Assembly (NCBI GenBank): GCA_003054655.1
Contig: QAYZ01000011.1
Span: 166,425-230,424 of the forward strand
Direction of reading: 5' to 3'
Length of the DNA stretch: 64,000 nucleotides
Source: Spartobacteria bacterium LR76
GTDB taxonomy: Bacteria; Verrucomicrobiota; Verrucomicrobiia; Chthoniobacterales; Terrimicrobiaceae
The position numbers and the translations under genes were made by a program. Positions 1-8,893 of this stretch are shown piece by piece; position 1 is the stretch's first letter; each line of letters starts with the position of its first letter. The notes under the pieces are model-generated. The model made no database searches. It was not told where the DNA came from and worked only from the letters and a program-made list of their open reading frames with translations.

Positions 1-19
1 TAACGATCCGCAAGCCTCT

Positions 20-2641
20 ATGAGCGCCGACAGTGTGGCGGAGGCCAGGGATCACGCGCTGCGACTGAGATACCGGGCGTATAACTCGGAGAAGCTCGCC
101 TATGGGCTGATGGTCCTCAGCGGGCTCTCGGTGCTGGTGGTGCCGGGGGGATTCGTCCTCGATTACTTCCTGTATCCGCACGAGTTTCTGACGTTTCTCG
201 CGGTGAGGCTGGCCACGGCTGCCTTCCTGCTCCTGCTGATCGGGGTGCTGTATCTGGAGAGGAAGAGCCAGCGGATGATGCTGATCAAGTCGCTGGGAGT
301 GCTCTCGGCCCTGAGCGTGAACTTCGCCATGTGCTTCATGATCTACCGGACGGATGGGGCGAAGTCGCCGTACTTTGTCGGGCTGATCCTGGTGCTCACC
401 TGCTGGTCGATCCTTTCGCCCTGGACGGTCGTGGAGACGGCCAGCATGTGCTTTCTCTCCATCCTCGCCTTTCTCCTGGCCTGCATCCTGAATCCCGATT
501 TTGAGGCTCCGGGATCGATTCCCCTGCTTGGTTTTGGCGGTTTCTTTCTGCTCATTACCGCGACGGTGTGCGTGGGTATTACCTTTTATCTGGCCAGGGC
601 GCGGTTTGAGGAGTTTCGGCTGCGGCATCAGCTCGACGAGCAGAACCGGGAGCTGCAGGACCTGGATCGGCTGAAGACCCAGTTCTTTTCCAATGTCAGC
701 CATGAGCTGCGGACGCCGCTGACGCTCATTCTCGGTCCGGTCGAGACGATCCTGAGCCGGAGCGAGGCGCTCGACCAGAAGGTGCACGACGGGATCATCC
801 TGATCCATCGCAACGCGCTGCGGCTGCTCAAGCTCATCAACGACCTTCTCGATCTGACGAGGCTCGATCAGGGAGCCGAGGTCCTGCGCAAACGGGAGAT
901 CCCGACGGCGGCCTTTATCAAGGGTATCGTCGATTCCGTGCGGCACCTGGGGCTTTCCAAGAATCTCCGGATGAAGATCGAGGAGAGCCAGCCCTCGGTG
1001 AAGCTGATTGCCGATCCGTCGAGGCTGGAAAAGGTGCTGGTCAATCTCCTGACCAACGCGCTCAAGTACACGCCATCCGGCGGGTTGATCACTGTGCGGT
1101 GGTATACTCGTGACGGGGAGACCTGCATCGAGGTGGAGGATACGGGAGTCGGCATTGCCGAGGAGGAACTGCCGCGCATCTTTGACCGGTTTCATCAGGT
1201 GCGGAGCAATCTGGCCAATCGCAGCCAGGGCGTCGGGATCGGGCTGGCGCTCGCGAAGGAGCTGGTCGTCGAGCACGGCGGACGCATCGAGGTGGAGAGC
1301 GTCGTCGGGCAGGGGAGCACATTCCGCGTCTGTCTGCCCCAGGGCGACGGGGCGGAGGGAGTGGAGGCGCTGGAGCCTGGGACGGGCGAGGGCGGAGATG
1401 AGCCATTTGAGCAGGCATTTCGCTCGGCGGATCGAAGCTGGCGGAGTGCGCCGGAGAGCCGGGCGGAGCCGGAGTTTTCCATCGTCGGGCAGGGCGATAA
1501 GACCGTGCTCGTGGCGGATGATGAGCCCGACATGCGCAACTATGTCGTCTCGCTCCTGGCGGAGAGATACCGGGTGATCCAGACCCCGGATGGCGTGCAC
1601 GTCGGCGCTCTCGTCGCAGAGCATAAGCCGGCGATCGTTTTGCTCGACTGGATGATGCCGGGCAAGGATGGCCTGACGGTCTGCCAGGAACTCCGCGCCA
1701 ATGAGCAGAACAGCGACCTGAAGATCGTGCTGCTGACCGCTCGCGTGGACGAGCAATCCAAGATCGACGCGCTCCAGGCGGGAGCGGATGATTTTCTGAC
1801 CAAGCCCTTCAGCAGCATCGAGGTACTGACCCGCATCGACAACCTGCTGAGGTCGGTGCGCCTGCAGGCGGACCTGCGCGCTCGCAATGAGGAGCTCCTG
1901 GCCGCGATGGAAAAGTTGAAGAGCACGGAGATCATGCTCATCCAGAGCGAGAAGATGAACGCGATCGGCTCCCTGTCGGCGGGGCTGATGCACGAGATTA
2001 ACAACCCGCTGAACTACACGCTCGCGGCGGTCAGTTTCGCCAAGCAGTTCCAGAGTCAGCTCAGCCCGGAGATGCAGGAGGTGGTCGCCGACATCGAGGA
2101 GGGCATGACGCGGGTGAGCGACGTGGTGACGAACCTCAAGACCTTCGCCTATCCGGAGCGGGCCGGGGTGACATCGCTCTTCACGGTCGAGGAGGTGCTG
2201 CAATCTGCCCGCAAGATCATGGCTCGCGATTTGCAGGGCATCGAGGTGAAGTCGGAGATCCCTGCCAGTCTGGCGATTCAGGGCCAGAAGACCCAGATGA
2301 TCCATCTGTTTATCAACCTGTTTGCCAATGCGGCGCGTGCGATCCAGGAACAGCCTCAAGGGGGAGGGAAGGAGATCACCGTCTCGGCATCGGTTGACGG
2401 ATGCGTCGCAAGGATCGACTTTGCCGATAGCGGACCGGGCATTCCCGAAATGATCCTGGGTCGCATCTTTGAGCCATTCTTTACCACCCGCGATGTGGGG
2501 TCGGGAATGGGGATGGGACTTAGCATCTGCCACACCATCATGGAAGCTCACCACGGCAGCATCACCGCAGATAACCGGCCGGGAGGCGGGGCGGTATTTA
2601 CCATCACTTTGCCACTCGCCGAAAACCAGCCCTATATATGA
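20..2641 (+). CDS. Hybrid sensor histidine kinase with two kinase modules and an internal receiver
   Basis: An 873-residue membrane sensor kinase. Residues ~25-195 hold about six hydrophobic segments, followed by a short coiled coil. The first HisKA module has the phospho-accepting His at 228 (SHELRTP), then an HATPase domain with N, G1 (DTGVGIA) and G2 (GVGIGLALA) boxes. A receiver domain follows (VLVADDEPDM, phospho-Asp 543 in LLDWMMPG, Lys in TKPF). A second kinase core has His 658 in GLMHEINNP and its own HATPase domain (GSGMGMGLSICHTI). The second core is of the NtrB/ZraS-like type, so phosphate may pass His-Asp-His within one chain. Its stop overlaps the next gene's start (ATGA), which indicates translational coupling with three receiver-domain genes. 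The ligand cannot be told from sequence. Confidence 0.93.
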   Translation: MSADSVAEARDHALRLRYRAYNSEKLAYGLMVLSGLSVLVVPGGFVLDYFLYPHEFLTFLAVRLATAAFLLLLIGVLYLERKSQRMMLIKSLGVLSALSVNFAMCFMIYRTDGAKSPYFVGLILVLTCWSILSPWTVVETASMCFLSILAFLLACILNPDFEAPGSIPLLGFGGFFLLITATVCVGITFYLARARFEEFRLRHQLDEQNRELQDLDRLKTQFFSNVSHELRTPLTLILGPVETILSRSEALDQKVHDGIILIHRNALRLLKLINDLLDLTRLDQGAEVLRKREIPTAAFIKGIVDSVRHLGLSKNLRMKIEESQPSVKLIADPSRLEKVLVNLLTNALKYTPSGGLITVRWYTRDGETCIEVEDTGVGIAEEELPRIFDRFHQVRSNLANRSQGVGIGLALAKELVVEHGGRIEVESVVGQGSTFRVCLPQGDGAEGVEALEPGTGEGGDEPFEQAFRSADRSWRSAPESRAEPEFSIVGQGDKTVLVADDEPDMRNYVVSLLAERYRVIQTPDGVHVGALVAEHKPAIVLLDWMMPGKDGLTVCQELRANEQNSDLKIVLLTARVDEQSKIDALQAGADDFLTKPFSSIEVLTRIDNLLRSVRLQADLRARNEELLAAMEKLKSTEIMLIQSEKMNAIGSLSAGLMHEINNPLNYTLAAVSFAKQFQSQLSPEMQEVVADIEEGMTRVSDVVTNLKTFAYPERAGVTSLFTVEEVLQSARKIMARDLQGIEVKSEIPASLAIQGQKTQMIHLFINLFANAARAIQEQPQGGGKEITVSASVDGCVARIDFADSGPGIPEMILGRIFEPFFTTRDVGSGMGMGLSICHTIMEAHHGSITADNRPGGGAVFTITLPLAENQPYI

Positions 2642-3654
2642 CGACCAACGATCCGAATCCGCGTTGCGGAATCCTTTACATTGATGACGAAGAAAAAGCC
2701 CTGAAGTACTTCCGCATGGCTTTCGCCGAGAAATTCGAGATTTTTACGGCGAGTTCCGGGCGGGAAGGTCTGGAGATTCTGAAGAAAGAAGCGGGGCGGA
2801 TCGGCGTGGTGATTTCCGACCAGCGAATGCCGGAGATGCTCGGCGCCGAGGTGCTGGGCATCGTGCGGGATCAATATCCGTCGATGGTGCGCATCATCAC
2901 CACGGCGTACTCCGACCTGGAGAGCGCCATCCAGGCGGTGAACAAGGGCAATATCTACCAGTATGTGGTCAAGCCCTGGGAGATCCGCGATCTCGGGATG
3001 GTGCTTCAGCGTGCGGCGGACTATTTCCAGGTGCTGACCGAGCGCAATGAGCTGCTGGCGCTCAAGATGGCAACCTTGCAGCGCATCCTTTGCAGCGACC
3101 GGGTCAAGTGGCTGCTGGTGTATGCGCAGTCCTGGGAGCCAACGGCACGGGAGATCCTCCAGCGCGCCTTGCTGGCGGCGGTGCAGGCATTGCCCGCCGA
3201 TCCGTCCTTTCTTTCCTCGCCTGCGGCGGCGGCCCGCAGCTTTGAGATCGGGTCCTTGATTCGTTCCGAGCTGGCAGGCGCGGCGGCGGTGGCTCCGGCG
3301 CTGGAGGCATTGCGCAAATCTCCTCCCGCGGCTGAGGCGGCCTGGGAGGCGCTGACCGGAGATCTCGCGGAGAAGCATGGGCTGACGCCCGCGGGAGAGT
3401 TTTCGCTGGCCTTTGCCAGCCCGGCCTCAGGCGCGGCGCTGCACCGGGATCTGTTTGGCTCCCTCCTGGGAGGAGCGGGAGATACGGCATCCCTGCGGTT
3501 CCTGGAGTGCCTTTACGCGCTGGCTTCGGCCAATGCCGTCGCGACGGTGACGATCGGAGACATTTCAGCACAGGTGCCAGCCTCGGCCTCCGAGGAGGCT
3601 GTGGTCGACGCGCTGGCCGCGAAGTTTGCCTCCTGGGACATAGCCCGCTTATAG
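2638..3654 (+). CDS. Response regulator, receiver domain plus uncharacterised C-terminal domain
   Basis: A 338-residue protein that starts inside the stop codon of the hybrid kinase. Residues ~8-125 are a receiver domain: acidic pair in YIDDEEKA, phospho-Asp 61 in ISDQRMPE, Thr/Tyr switch in TTAYSD and Lys in VVKPWE. This motif set is typical of RpfG/CheY-like receivers. The rest (~135-338) is Ala-rich and helical, with no DNA-binding, HD-GYP, GGDEF or kinase motif that I recognise. It is probably a partner in the phosphorelay encoded by this operon; the output is unknown. Confidence 0.85.
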   Translation: MTTNDPNPRCGILYIDDEEKALKYFRMAFAEKFEIFTASSGREGLEILKKEAGRIGVVISDQRMPEMLGAEVLGIVRDQYPSMVRIITTAYSDLESAIQAVNKGNIYQYVVKPWEIRDLGMVLQRAADYFQVLTERNELLALKMATLQRILCSDRVKWLLVYAQSWEPTAREILQRALLAAVQALPADPSFLSSPAAAARSFEIGSLIRSELAGAAAVAPALEALRKSPPAAEAAWEALTGDLAEKHGLTPAGEFSLAFASPASGAALHRDLFGSLLGGAGDTASLRFLECLYALASANAVATVTIGDISAQVPASASEEAVVDALAAKFASWDIARL

Positions 3655-3677
3655 GCGAAAGGACCGGGATTACCTGC

Positions 3678-4892
3678 ATGGATCACAAAGGCATACTGCT
3701 GGTCGATGACGAGGCGCTCGCGCTGAAGTACTTTTCGAAGGCCTTCGGACAGCGCTTTCCCATCTATGCGGCGTCTTCCGCCGCCGAGGCCCTGCAGGTG
3801 CTCGAAGAGCATGCCCAGCGTATCGGGGTGGTCGTCACAGATCAGCGCATGCCCGAGGCCACCGGAGTGGAGCTCCTCACCGAGGTTCGCAACAGATACC
3901 CGGGCACGGCGAGGATTCTGACGACGGCGTACTCCGACTTCGACGTTCTCGTCTCGGCCATCAATGTCGGAGCAGTCCATTCCTTCGTGGCCAAGCCTTG
4001 GAATATCGGCGACCTGGAGCGCACGCTGGTGGAGGCTTTGGAAACCCGGAGGCACAGGCTGCCGGGCGGCCCCGGGCTGGCCCTGCCCTGGGATGAGGCG
4101 GCACCCAGTGGCACGGACGACCGGATCTATGATGTCGGCCTCATCGCGGCGAGACTGGGGCACTATGTGCACAATGCGCTGTGCCCGATGACCTTCCTGC
4201 TCGATCAACTGATCGCCAACAAGCCTGTGGGGCAGATTTGCTCGCTGGAGTTTCTGCAGGAGGTCCGCAACCATATTCACGAGGTATCGCGGACGTTGAA
4301 GGAGTTTGAGCTGGTCAGCCGGCCCCTGCGAGACCGGGATCGCGAGTGGCTCGACCTGAGGGCCGTGTTTAACAGCACCCTGGCGGAGATGGTTTCCATC
4401 CGGGAGCAGAAGCAGTTGCGGATCGAGGCGATCATCCCGGCGGATTTGCCGCAGATCCGTGGTTCGGCGGGCCATATCGGGAGGCTGTTTCGGTTCATGA
4501 TCGCCGAGGAGGCGGTTTCCCTGCCGGCTGAGAGCCTGTTGCGCATAGTGTTTTCCAGTCATGTCGAGGAGGGCGGGTGCCAGGGCGTGGATATTGAGTT
4601 TGAGGATTTCAGCCCGGTTTCCGCGAGCATCGACCCGGGGAGCTTTCTGCTGCCTTTTCACGTGAGGAGCGGAAACCCGCGCGAGTTTGGGGTGTTCCTG
4701 GCGGCCTGCTACTTCATCGCCCGCCAACATGGAGGAACCTTCGAGGTGCGCCGGAAGGAGCAGGGAGGAGACGGGCTTTATTTTCGCGTTTTTCTCCCGA
4801 TGGAGGACCGGGGGCTTCCTCCTGAGGGAACGGATTTTCTCGGCAAGTCGCTTTCCGGGCAGTACAATGCATCGTCCTTTCATGATAGCTGA
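3678..4892 (+). CDS. Receiver domain fused to a degenerate histidine-kinase-like domain
   Basis: A 404-residue protein. I chose the ATG at 3678 because the receiver domain begins directly after it (GILLVDDEALALKYF) and a longer reading would run through the end of the upstream gene. The receiver has phospho-Asp 55 (VTDQRMPEATG), the TTAYSD switch and VAKPWN, and is clearly a paralogue of the preceding receiver. The C-terminal part resembles a HisKA/HATPase unit but lacks the HELRTP box; GHYVHNALCPMTFLL occupies the corresponding place. Nucleotide-binding boxes are poorly preserved, although the final FFIARQHGG-type helix and beta strands remain. It may be a phosphotransfer or docking protein rather than an active kinase. 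Confidence 0.82.
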   Translation: MDHKGILLVDDEALALKYFSKAFGQRFPIYAASSAAEALQVLEEHAQRIGVVVTDQRMPEATGVELLTEVRNRYPGTARILTTAYSDFDVLVSAINVGAVHSFVAKPWNIGDLERTLVEALETRRHRLPGGPGLALPWDEAAPSGTDDRIYDVGLIAARLGHYVHNALCPMTFLLDQLIANKPVGQICSLEFLQEVRNHIHEVSRTLKEFELVSRPLRDRDREWLDLRAVFNSTLAEMVSIREQKQLRIEAIIPADLPQIRGSAGHIGRLFRFMIAEEAVSLPAESLLRIVFSSHVEEGGCQGVDIEFEDFSPVSASIDPGSFLLPFHVRSGNPREFGVFLAACYFIARQHGGTFEVRRKEQGGDGLYFRVFLPMEDRGLPPEGTDFLGKSLSGQYNASSFHDS

Positions 4893-5997
4893 GCGCCCCC
4901 ATAGGAAAGTCCTGGTCGTCGATGACGAACCGCTGGTGCGGGAGACGCTCGATTATTGCCTGAATGACGAATACGACGTCACGGCTGCCGCCTCGGGGGA
5001 GGAGGCGATAGAGCTTTCCAAACAGCAGGATTTCCCGGTGGTGCTGCTCGATCTGCGGATGGATGGCATTTCCGGCCTGGAGACGCTGAGGCGGCTCAAG
5101 CAGCTTCACGCCACGCAGAATGTGGTGATCCTGACGGCCTACGAGAGTACGGAGTCGGCGATTGAGGCGCTGAACCTCGGGGCTTACAGCTATCTGACCA
5201 AGCCGTTCCGGCAAACCCGGCTCAAGGAAGTGATTTCCCGGGGCATTCACGATTACGATCAGAATACGTGCCGGGTGCAGGAGATGCAGCGGCGCCTGAT
5301 GGGCGTGCATGATTCCTTTTTGTCCCTGCTCTGCCACGAGTTTAACACCCCGCTGACGTCGATCCTCGGGTTCTCCGAGTTATTGTCGGACGCCGCCCTC
5401 GACGAGGAGCAAAAGGCGTGGGTCGCCAATGTCCAGAAGTCCGGCCACCACCTCCATGACATTCTCATGGAGATCGTCGACTATATCGGTGCGTCCCATC
5501 TGGCCAGTGAAGGCGTGAAGGAGGAGTTCACCTTGCGGAGCGTGCTGGCCAAGGCCGTGGCACCGCTGGTTTCCCGGGACTTTGTTGTCCGGCTGGAGGA
5601 GGACGAGATGCTGGACTTGCGCCTGCGCGGCGCATCCCGGTCGGTCCAGATGATCGCCAGGAAACTGGTGCGTATCGCCTCGCACCAATCGCGAAACGTG
5701 CTGTTGCGGGCCAATGTGGAATACATGCCCGGCACGGATGCGCAACGCCTGACCGTGGTCGTGCAAAATACCGGCCTGGTGGAGGGGCGGTCCGGGATCG
5801 CGCGGATCGAGCAGCTTTTTGAGCCTTACTTCTTCCGGCCGACGGAGGAGAGCACGGGATTCAGCAAGAGCCTGGGGTTGGAACTGGCCACATGTCGGCG
5901 CATCGCGGAGTACGCGGACGGCACCGTCGTCTGCCGGATCGGCCTGAACAAGGAGATCGAGTTTGCCGCCACGCTCCTTGTCGATTTGATCGACTGA
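4867..5997 (+). CDS. Receiver domain fused to a histidine-kinase-like module
   Basis: A 376-residue protein whose start lies inside the 3' end of the previous gene; ATG 4882 is an equally possible start. The N-terminal receiver (KVLVVDDEPLVRETL) has phospho-Asp 62 (LLDLRMDG), ILTAYES and LTKPFRQ. A HisKA-like helix follows with His 157 (LCHEFNTPLTSILG). The ATPase region keeps an FEPYF-like box but has no clear N box or GxGxG lid, so autokinase activity is doubtful. It closes a four-gene signalling operon (20-5997). The receiver-first, kinase-last order is that of proteins that take phosphate from an upstream kinase. Confidence 0.83.
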   Translation: MHRPFMIAERPHRKVLVVDDEPLVRETLDYCLNDEYDVTAAASGEEAIELSKQQDFPVVLLDLRMDGISGLETLRRLKQLHATQNVVILTAYESTESAIEALNLGAYSYLTKPFRQTRLKEVISRGIHDYDQNTCRVQEMQRRLMGVHDSFLSLLCHEFNTPLTSILGFSELLSDAALDEEQKAWVANVQKSGHHLHDILMEIVDYIGASHLASEGVKEEFTLRSVLAKAVAPLVSRDFVVRLEEDEMLDLRLRGASRSVQMIARKLVRIASHQSRNVLLRANVEYMPGTDAQRLTVVVQNTGLVEGRSGIARIEQLFEPYFFRPTEESTGFSKSLGLELATCRRIAEYADGTVVCRIGLNKEIEFAATLLVDLID

Positions 5998-6039
5998 GGA
6001 AACCCGGGGTCTGGCAGGCGTCAGCTAGCGGGCGCTGTT

Positions 6040-6209
6040 TAGAGCATTTCAACAAAATCCCTAGCCGCATCTGAACAGCGGCACAAGGCGGGCGACGGCG
6101 TCACGGCGCTCGGGCAGTAGCACTGCGGCTACAGCCGCTTCGCTTGTGCCTGGTGGCCCGCCCTGTGGCGCTCGCCATCTCCGGCTATGGATTTTGTTGA
6201 AATGCTCTA
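6040..6209. mobile_element. 170-bp fold-back MITE-like element
   Basis: The element is bounded by a perfect 21-bp inverted repeat, 6040-6060 (TAGAGCATTTCAACAAAATC...) and 6189-6209. The match extends to 28 bp with one mismatch (6040-6067 against 6182-6209). The interior is GC-rich and contains a smaller hairpin of the GCGGCT/AGCCGC type. There is no room for a transposase. This is the architecture of a non-autonomous fold-back element. The bases just outside do not give an obvious target-site duplication. Confidence 0.6.
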
Positions 6210-6578
6210 GGTATTGGCGAGGGCGGCCGTTTCCTTGCAGGTGCCAGCCTCCTCGTCGGTGATGACCACGTAGGCAGCGCGGATATCCTGCGGATTCCCG
6301 ATACAATAGGACGGACCGTCCTGCTCGATCGGGATGTAGAGGCGGAGGTGGTTTTCCCAGGGGCCCTGCGGCGTATCGAGGACGACAGGACCAGCGGCGC
6401 AGGCGAGGAGACGCCCGTCGATTTCATCCTTCTCGAGGAACTCGATGGCGAACGAGGCGACCGGTACGCGGGTGCGGCGGGGCTGGTTGGGGTCGTAAAC
6501 CGCGAGGGGAAGCTCCTCCAGGACGAATCGGGAGATGGTGGGTGAAAGGGATTCTGCGAATTTCGGCTCTGTGGACAT
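6207..6578 (-). CDS. Small protein of unknown function
   Basis: A 123-residue cytosolic-looking protein with acidic, beta-rich composition (e.g. RFVLEELPLAVYDPNQP, GPWENHLRLYIPIE). I do not recognise the family. The start at 6578 (MSTEPKF) was preferred to the ATG seven codons upstream because the extra residues are low in complexity. The stop codon (6207-6209) lies in the last three bases of the fold-back element, so insertion of that element may have set or changed the C-terminus. Confidence 0.6.
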   Translation of the reverse strand: MSTEPKFAESLSPTISRFVLEELPLAVYDPNQPRRTRVPVASFAIEFLEKDEIDGRLLACAAGPVVLDTPQGPWENHLRLYIPIEQDGPSYCIGNPQDIRAAYVVITDEEAGTCKETAALANT

Positions 6579-6756
6579 GGCGCGATGTGGCGGCGGCAAG
6601 CCGTGTTTTTAGAGGGGAATGTCGCGGGCCGCAATCCTCAAACGAGGTTAAGGACTTCATTTGGGCCTGAAACATGGGTCAGGGGGGCGGCGTGAGAATT
6701 CCTTGTCGCTCCGGCGGCAAAGGGGTACCAAGGCTTGCTCCCTCGAAGGCGCATTC

Positions 6757-8238
6757 ATGGCATCTGAGCTTCCCTTAAGCACTCGATTGAGCAAGACGGT
6801 CTCGGCGGATTTTTTCCGACCGCTGACCCGTCCGTCTGCGCCTGTGTATGTCGATTGCGCCTGCCGGCTGGAGGAGGAGGCGGGTCTTGCCGGGCGATTG
6901 CCGCTGCTGGATGCCCAGCAGATCATTCGCGAGGTGCTGCTGGCTCATCCGGCGGTGCATTTTGATGAGGATGAGGGTGCGTTGCTGCGGGATGTCCGCC
7001 AGCGGGCCAGTGTCTTCCTGACCAAGCTCCTGGCGGCAGGCTGGGTGGAGGAGCAGACGCTCGGGCTGCATGACCGGCGGATCATTATTTCCCCCGGGCT
7101 GCGGCTCCTCATGGGCATGCTGCGCACGCTGGTGGAAGATCAAGTCGCCGAGCTGCAAACCTTTGCCGATACGCTGCGAGGAGTCTGCGAGACGCTGGAG
7201 CGCACTCATGTCCTCGATCCCCTTCACCAATCGGGCGACGACCTGCGCGGGACGGTGCATGATCTCAACCAGCGGCTCGATCTCGCGGTGTCGCAGCTTT
7301 ATTCGGTCGAGAAGTTGATCGCGGGTTTTGAGATGCGCCAGCGGCACTCCGAGTCTCCGCTGGAGACGCTGCAGGTTTTTTACACGGAGTTTTCGCGCGG
7401 CCAGCACATGGTCTGCTACGATGTGTTGAGCAAGGGCGGGCTGATCTCGCGGCTCCGCGCGGCTCGGGCCAAGGTGAGCGATGGGCGGGACGATCCGCTG
7501 ACCCGCGACCGGCTGGCGGAGGGTTTGCGGGAGCATTACGGGTGCGACGAGGCCGAGGCGGCGACGAGGGCCAATACGATCCTCATGCGGCTGGAGCGCA
7601 GTCTCGGCGGGCTGGGCGAGATCGCCCGTGCCATCGACGAGCGCATGGCGGCCTTTAACCGGCTCTCGCAGCAGCGCTACCGCTACCAGACGGAGATTCG
7701 TGGCCGGAGGCCGGAGCTGGTGAAGGCGTACTGCGATGCCATCAACCAGGCTCATGGCGGCGGACATTTCCGCATCTTTGCCAATGCCGCGCCGGATTTC
7801 CGCCCGCTTTGCCCGGAGACACGATTTTTGCACGGCACGGAGTCGCTGTGGAAAATGCACAAGCGGCGCACGCCCGCCGATCTCTCCTTTGCCACGGGCC
7901 GGGCCACGCCGGAAGATGAGTCCGCCGCGCTCGCCGCCCTGCGCGAGCGCCAGCGGCTAGCCCTCACCCCGCTACGCGCGGCCAAGCTGGTCGCGAAGTT
8001 TCTCCCGAAGAAAGGGGAGAATGGCGCGGTCGGCGACTTTGCGGTGGAGAACACGGACGAACTCCTCGATCTGCTCGCCATCGTGGCCTACGACCACGCG
8101 CAGGATGAGAACGGGCGCACGGTTCGCTGGAAGGTCGACGGCCTGCGGCGTTCCTCGGGGCTGGAACCTGAAAAGGTCGCCCGCGACGCGCAACTCGATT
8201 GGCTCATGGACCGCTTTGAGGTAAACCGCACGCAATGA
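6757..8238 (+). CDS. jetA: JetA-like kleisin subunit (DUF5716-type) of a Wadjet/MksBEF SMC complex
   Basis: A 493-residue protein. The ATG at 6757 is preceded by GAAGG seven bases upstream, and the family-like N-terminus (FFRPLTRPSAPVYVDCAC) follows closely. The body is helical with a winged-helix-like stretch (FLTKLLAAGWVEEQTLG) and long helices around residues 120-320. This layout fits the JetA/MksF kleisin role: bridging the SMC heads and recruiting the JetB dimer. Identification rests on the operon order JetA-JetB-JetC and on overall resemblance to type II-like JetA proteins. The start of jetB overlaps its stop by four bases. Confidence 0.78.
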   Translation: MASELPLSTRLSKTVSADFFRPLTRPSAPVYVDCACRLEEEAGLAGRLPLLDAQQIIREVLLAHPAVHFDEDEGALLRDVRQRASVFLTKLLAAGWVEEQTLGLHDRRIIISPGLRLLMGMLRTLVEDQVAELQTFADTLRGVCETLERTHVLDPLHQSGDDLRGTVHDLNQRLDLAVSQLYSVEKLIAGFEMRQRHSESPLETLQVFYTEFSRGQHMVCYDVLSKGGLISRLRAARAKVSDGRDDPLTRDRLAEGLREHYGCDEAEAATRANTILMRLERSLGGLGEIARAIDERMAAFNRLSQQRYRYQTEIRGRRPELVKAYCDAINQAHGGGHFRIFANAAPDFRPLCPETRFLHGTESLWKMHKRRTPADLSFATGRATPEDESAALAALRERQRLALTPLRAAKLVAKFLPKKGENGAVGDFAVENTDELLDLLAIVAYDHAQDENGRTVRWKVDGLRRSSGLEPEKVARDAQLDWLMDRFEVNRTQ

Positions 8239-8888
8239 CCGACGAACGCACCGATCCCCTCTGGCCCAGCTTTTGGGCCGATGTCGCCGCCGAGGACCGC
8301 GCCCCGCTGCGCGACATCCTTGCGGAGTTGCTCGGTCGCGGTGTGCTGCTGGGCGACACCGGCAGCGGGCGGGAGCTTTTCCTGCTGGCGCGGGATCATC
8401 ATCGCTTCCGGCTGGAGGATTACCTCGCTCCGCTCGGGCTGGAGCTCATCGTGGACGACGAGGCGCTGCTCCTGCAGGCGCGCCCGCGCATGGAGACGTG
8501 CCAGCTCCTCGGGAACTTCACCAAGGACGAAACCCTCATCCTCCTCACCCTCTGGCGGGTGTGGGACGAGGCGCAGACGGCGGGCACCAGCTCGGCCGTG
8601 TTGATGCGGCTCGACGATCTCTGGGAAAAACTCCGCGTCTTCTTTGACCGGATCGAGCCTCCCGAGAAATCCCAGATCGAAGCCGCGCTCAGCCGCCTGA
8701 AGCGCTACCGGCTCATTCGCACCCAGCGCCCGGAGGATATGACACAATCCGGCGACCTCCTCATCGAGGTGCTGCCCTCGCTGGCGCGGGCCATCCCGTT
8801 TGACTCCATCGAGCAATGGCGCGAGCGGGTTGACATGGCCTCCCCTCGCGATGGCGAGCCGGAGACTGAAGAACCCTCTATTTCCTGA
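8235..8888 (+). CDS. jetB: JetB-like subunit (DUF4194) of a Wadjet/MksBEF SMC complex
   Basis: A 217-residue protein translationally coupled to jetA (ATGA at 8235-8238). DUF4194/MksE features are visible: an N-terminal helix before a LxxxLLGRGVLL segment, a winged-helix core (TKDETLILLTLWRVWDEA), a second winged helix (IEAALSRLKRYRLIR), and a typical end (LLIEVLPSLARAIPFDSI). MksE/JetB proteins dimerise and bind the kleisin. The downstream SMC gene begins five bases after the stop. No DNA-binding or enzymatic motif is expected or seen. Confidence 0.83.
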   Translation: MTDERTDPLWPSFWADVAAEDRAPLRDILAELLGRGVLLGDTGSGRELFLLARDHHRFRLEDYLAPLGLELIVDDEALLLQARPRMETCQLLGNFTKDETLILLTLWRVWDEAQTAGTSSAVLMRLDDLWEKLRVFFDRIEPPEKSQIEAALSRLKRYRLIRTQRPEDMTQSGDLLIEVLPSLARAIPFDSIEQWRERVDMASPRDGEPETEEPSIS

Positions 8889-8893
8889 TCCGC

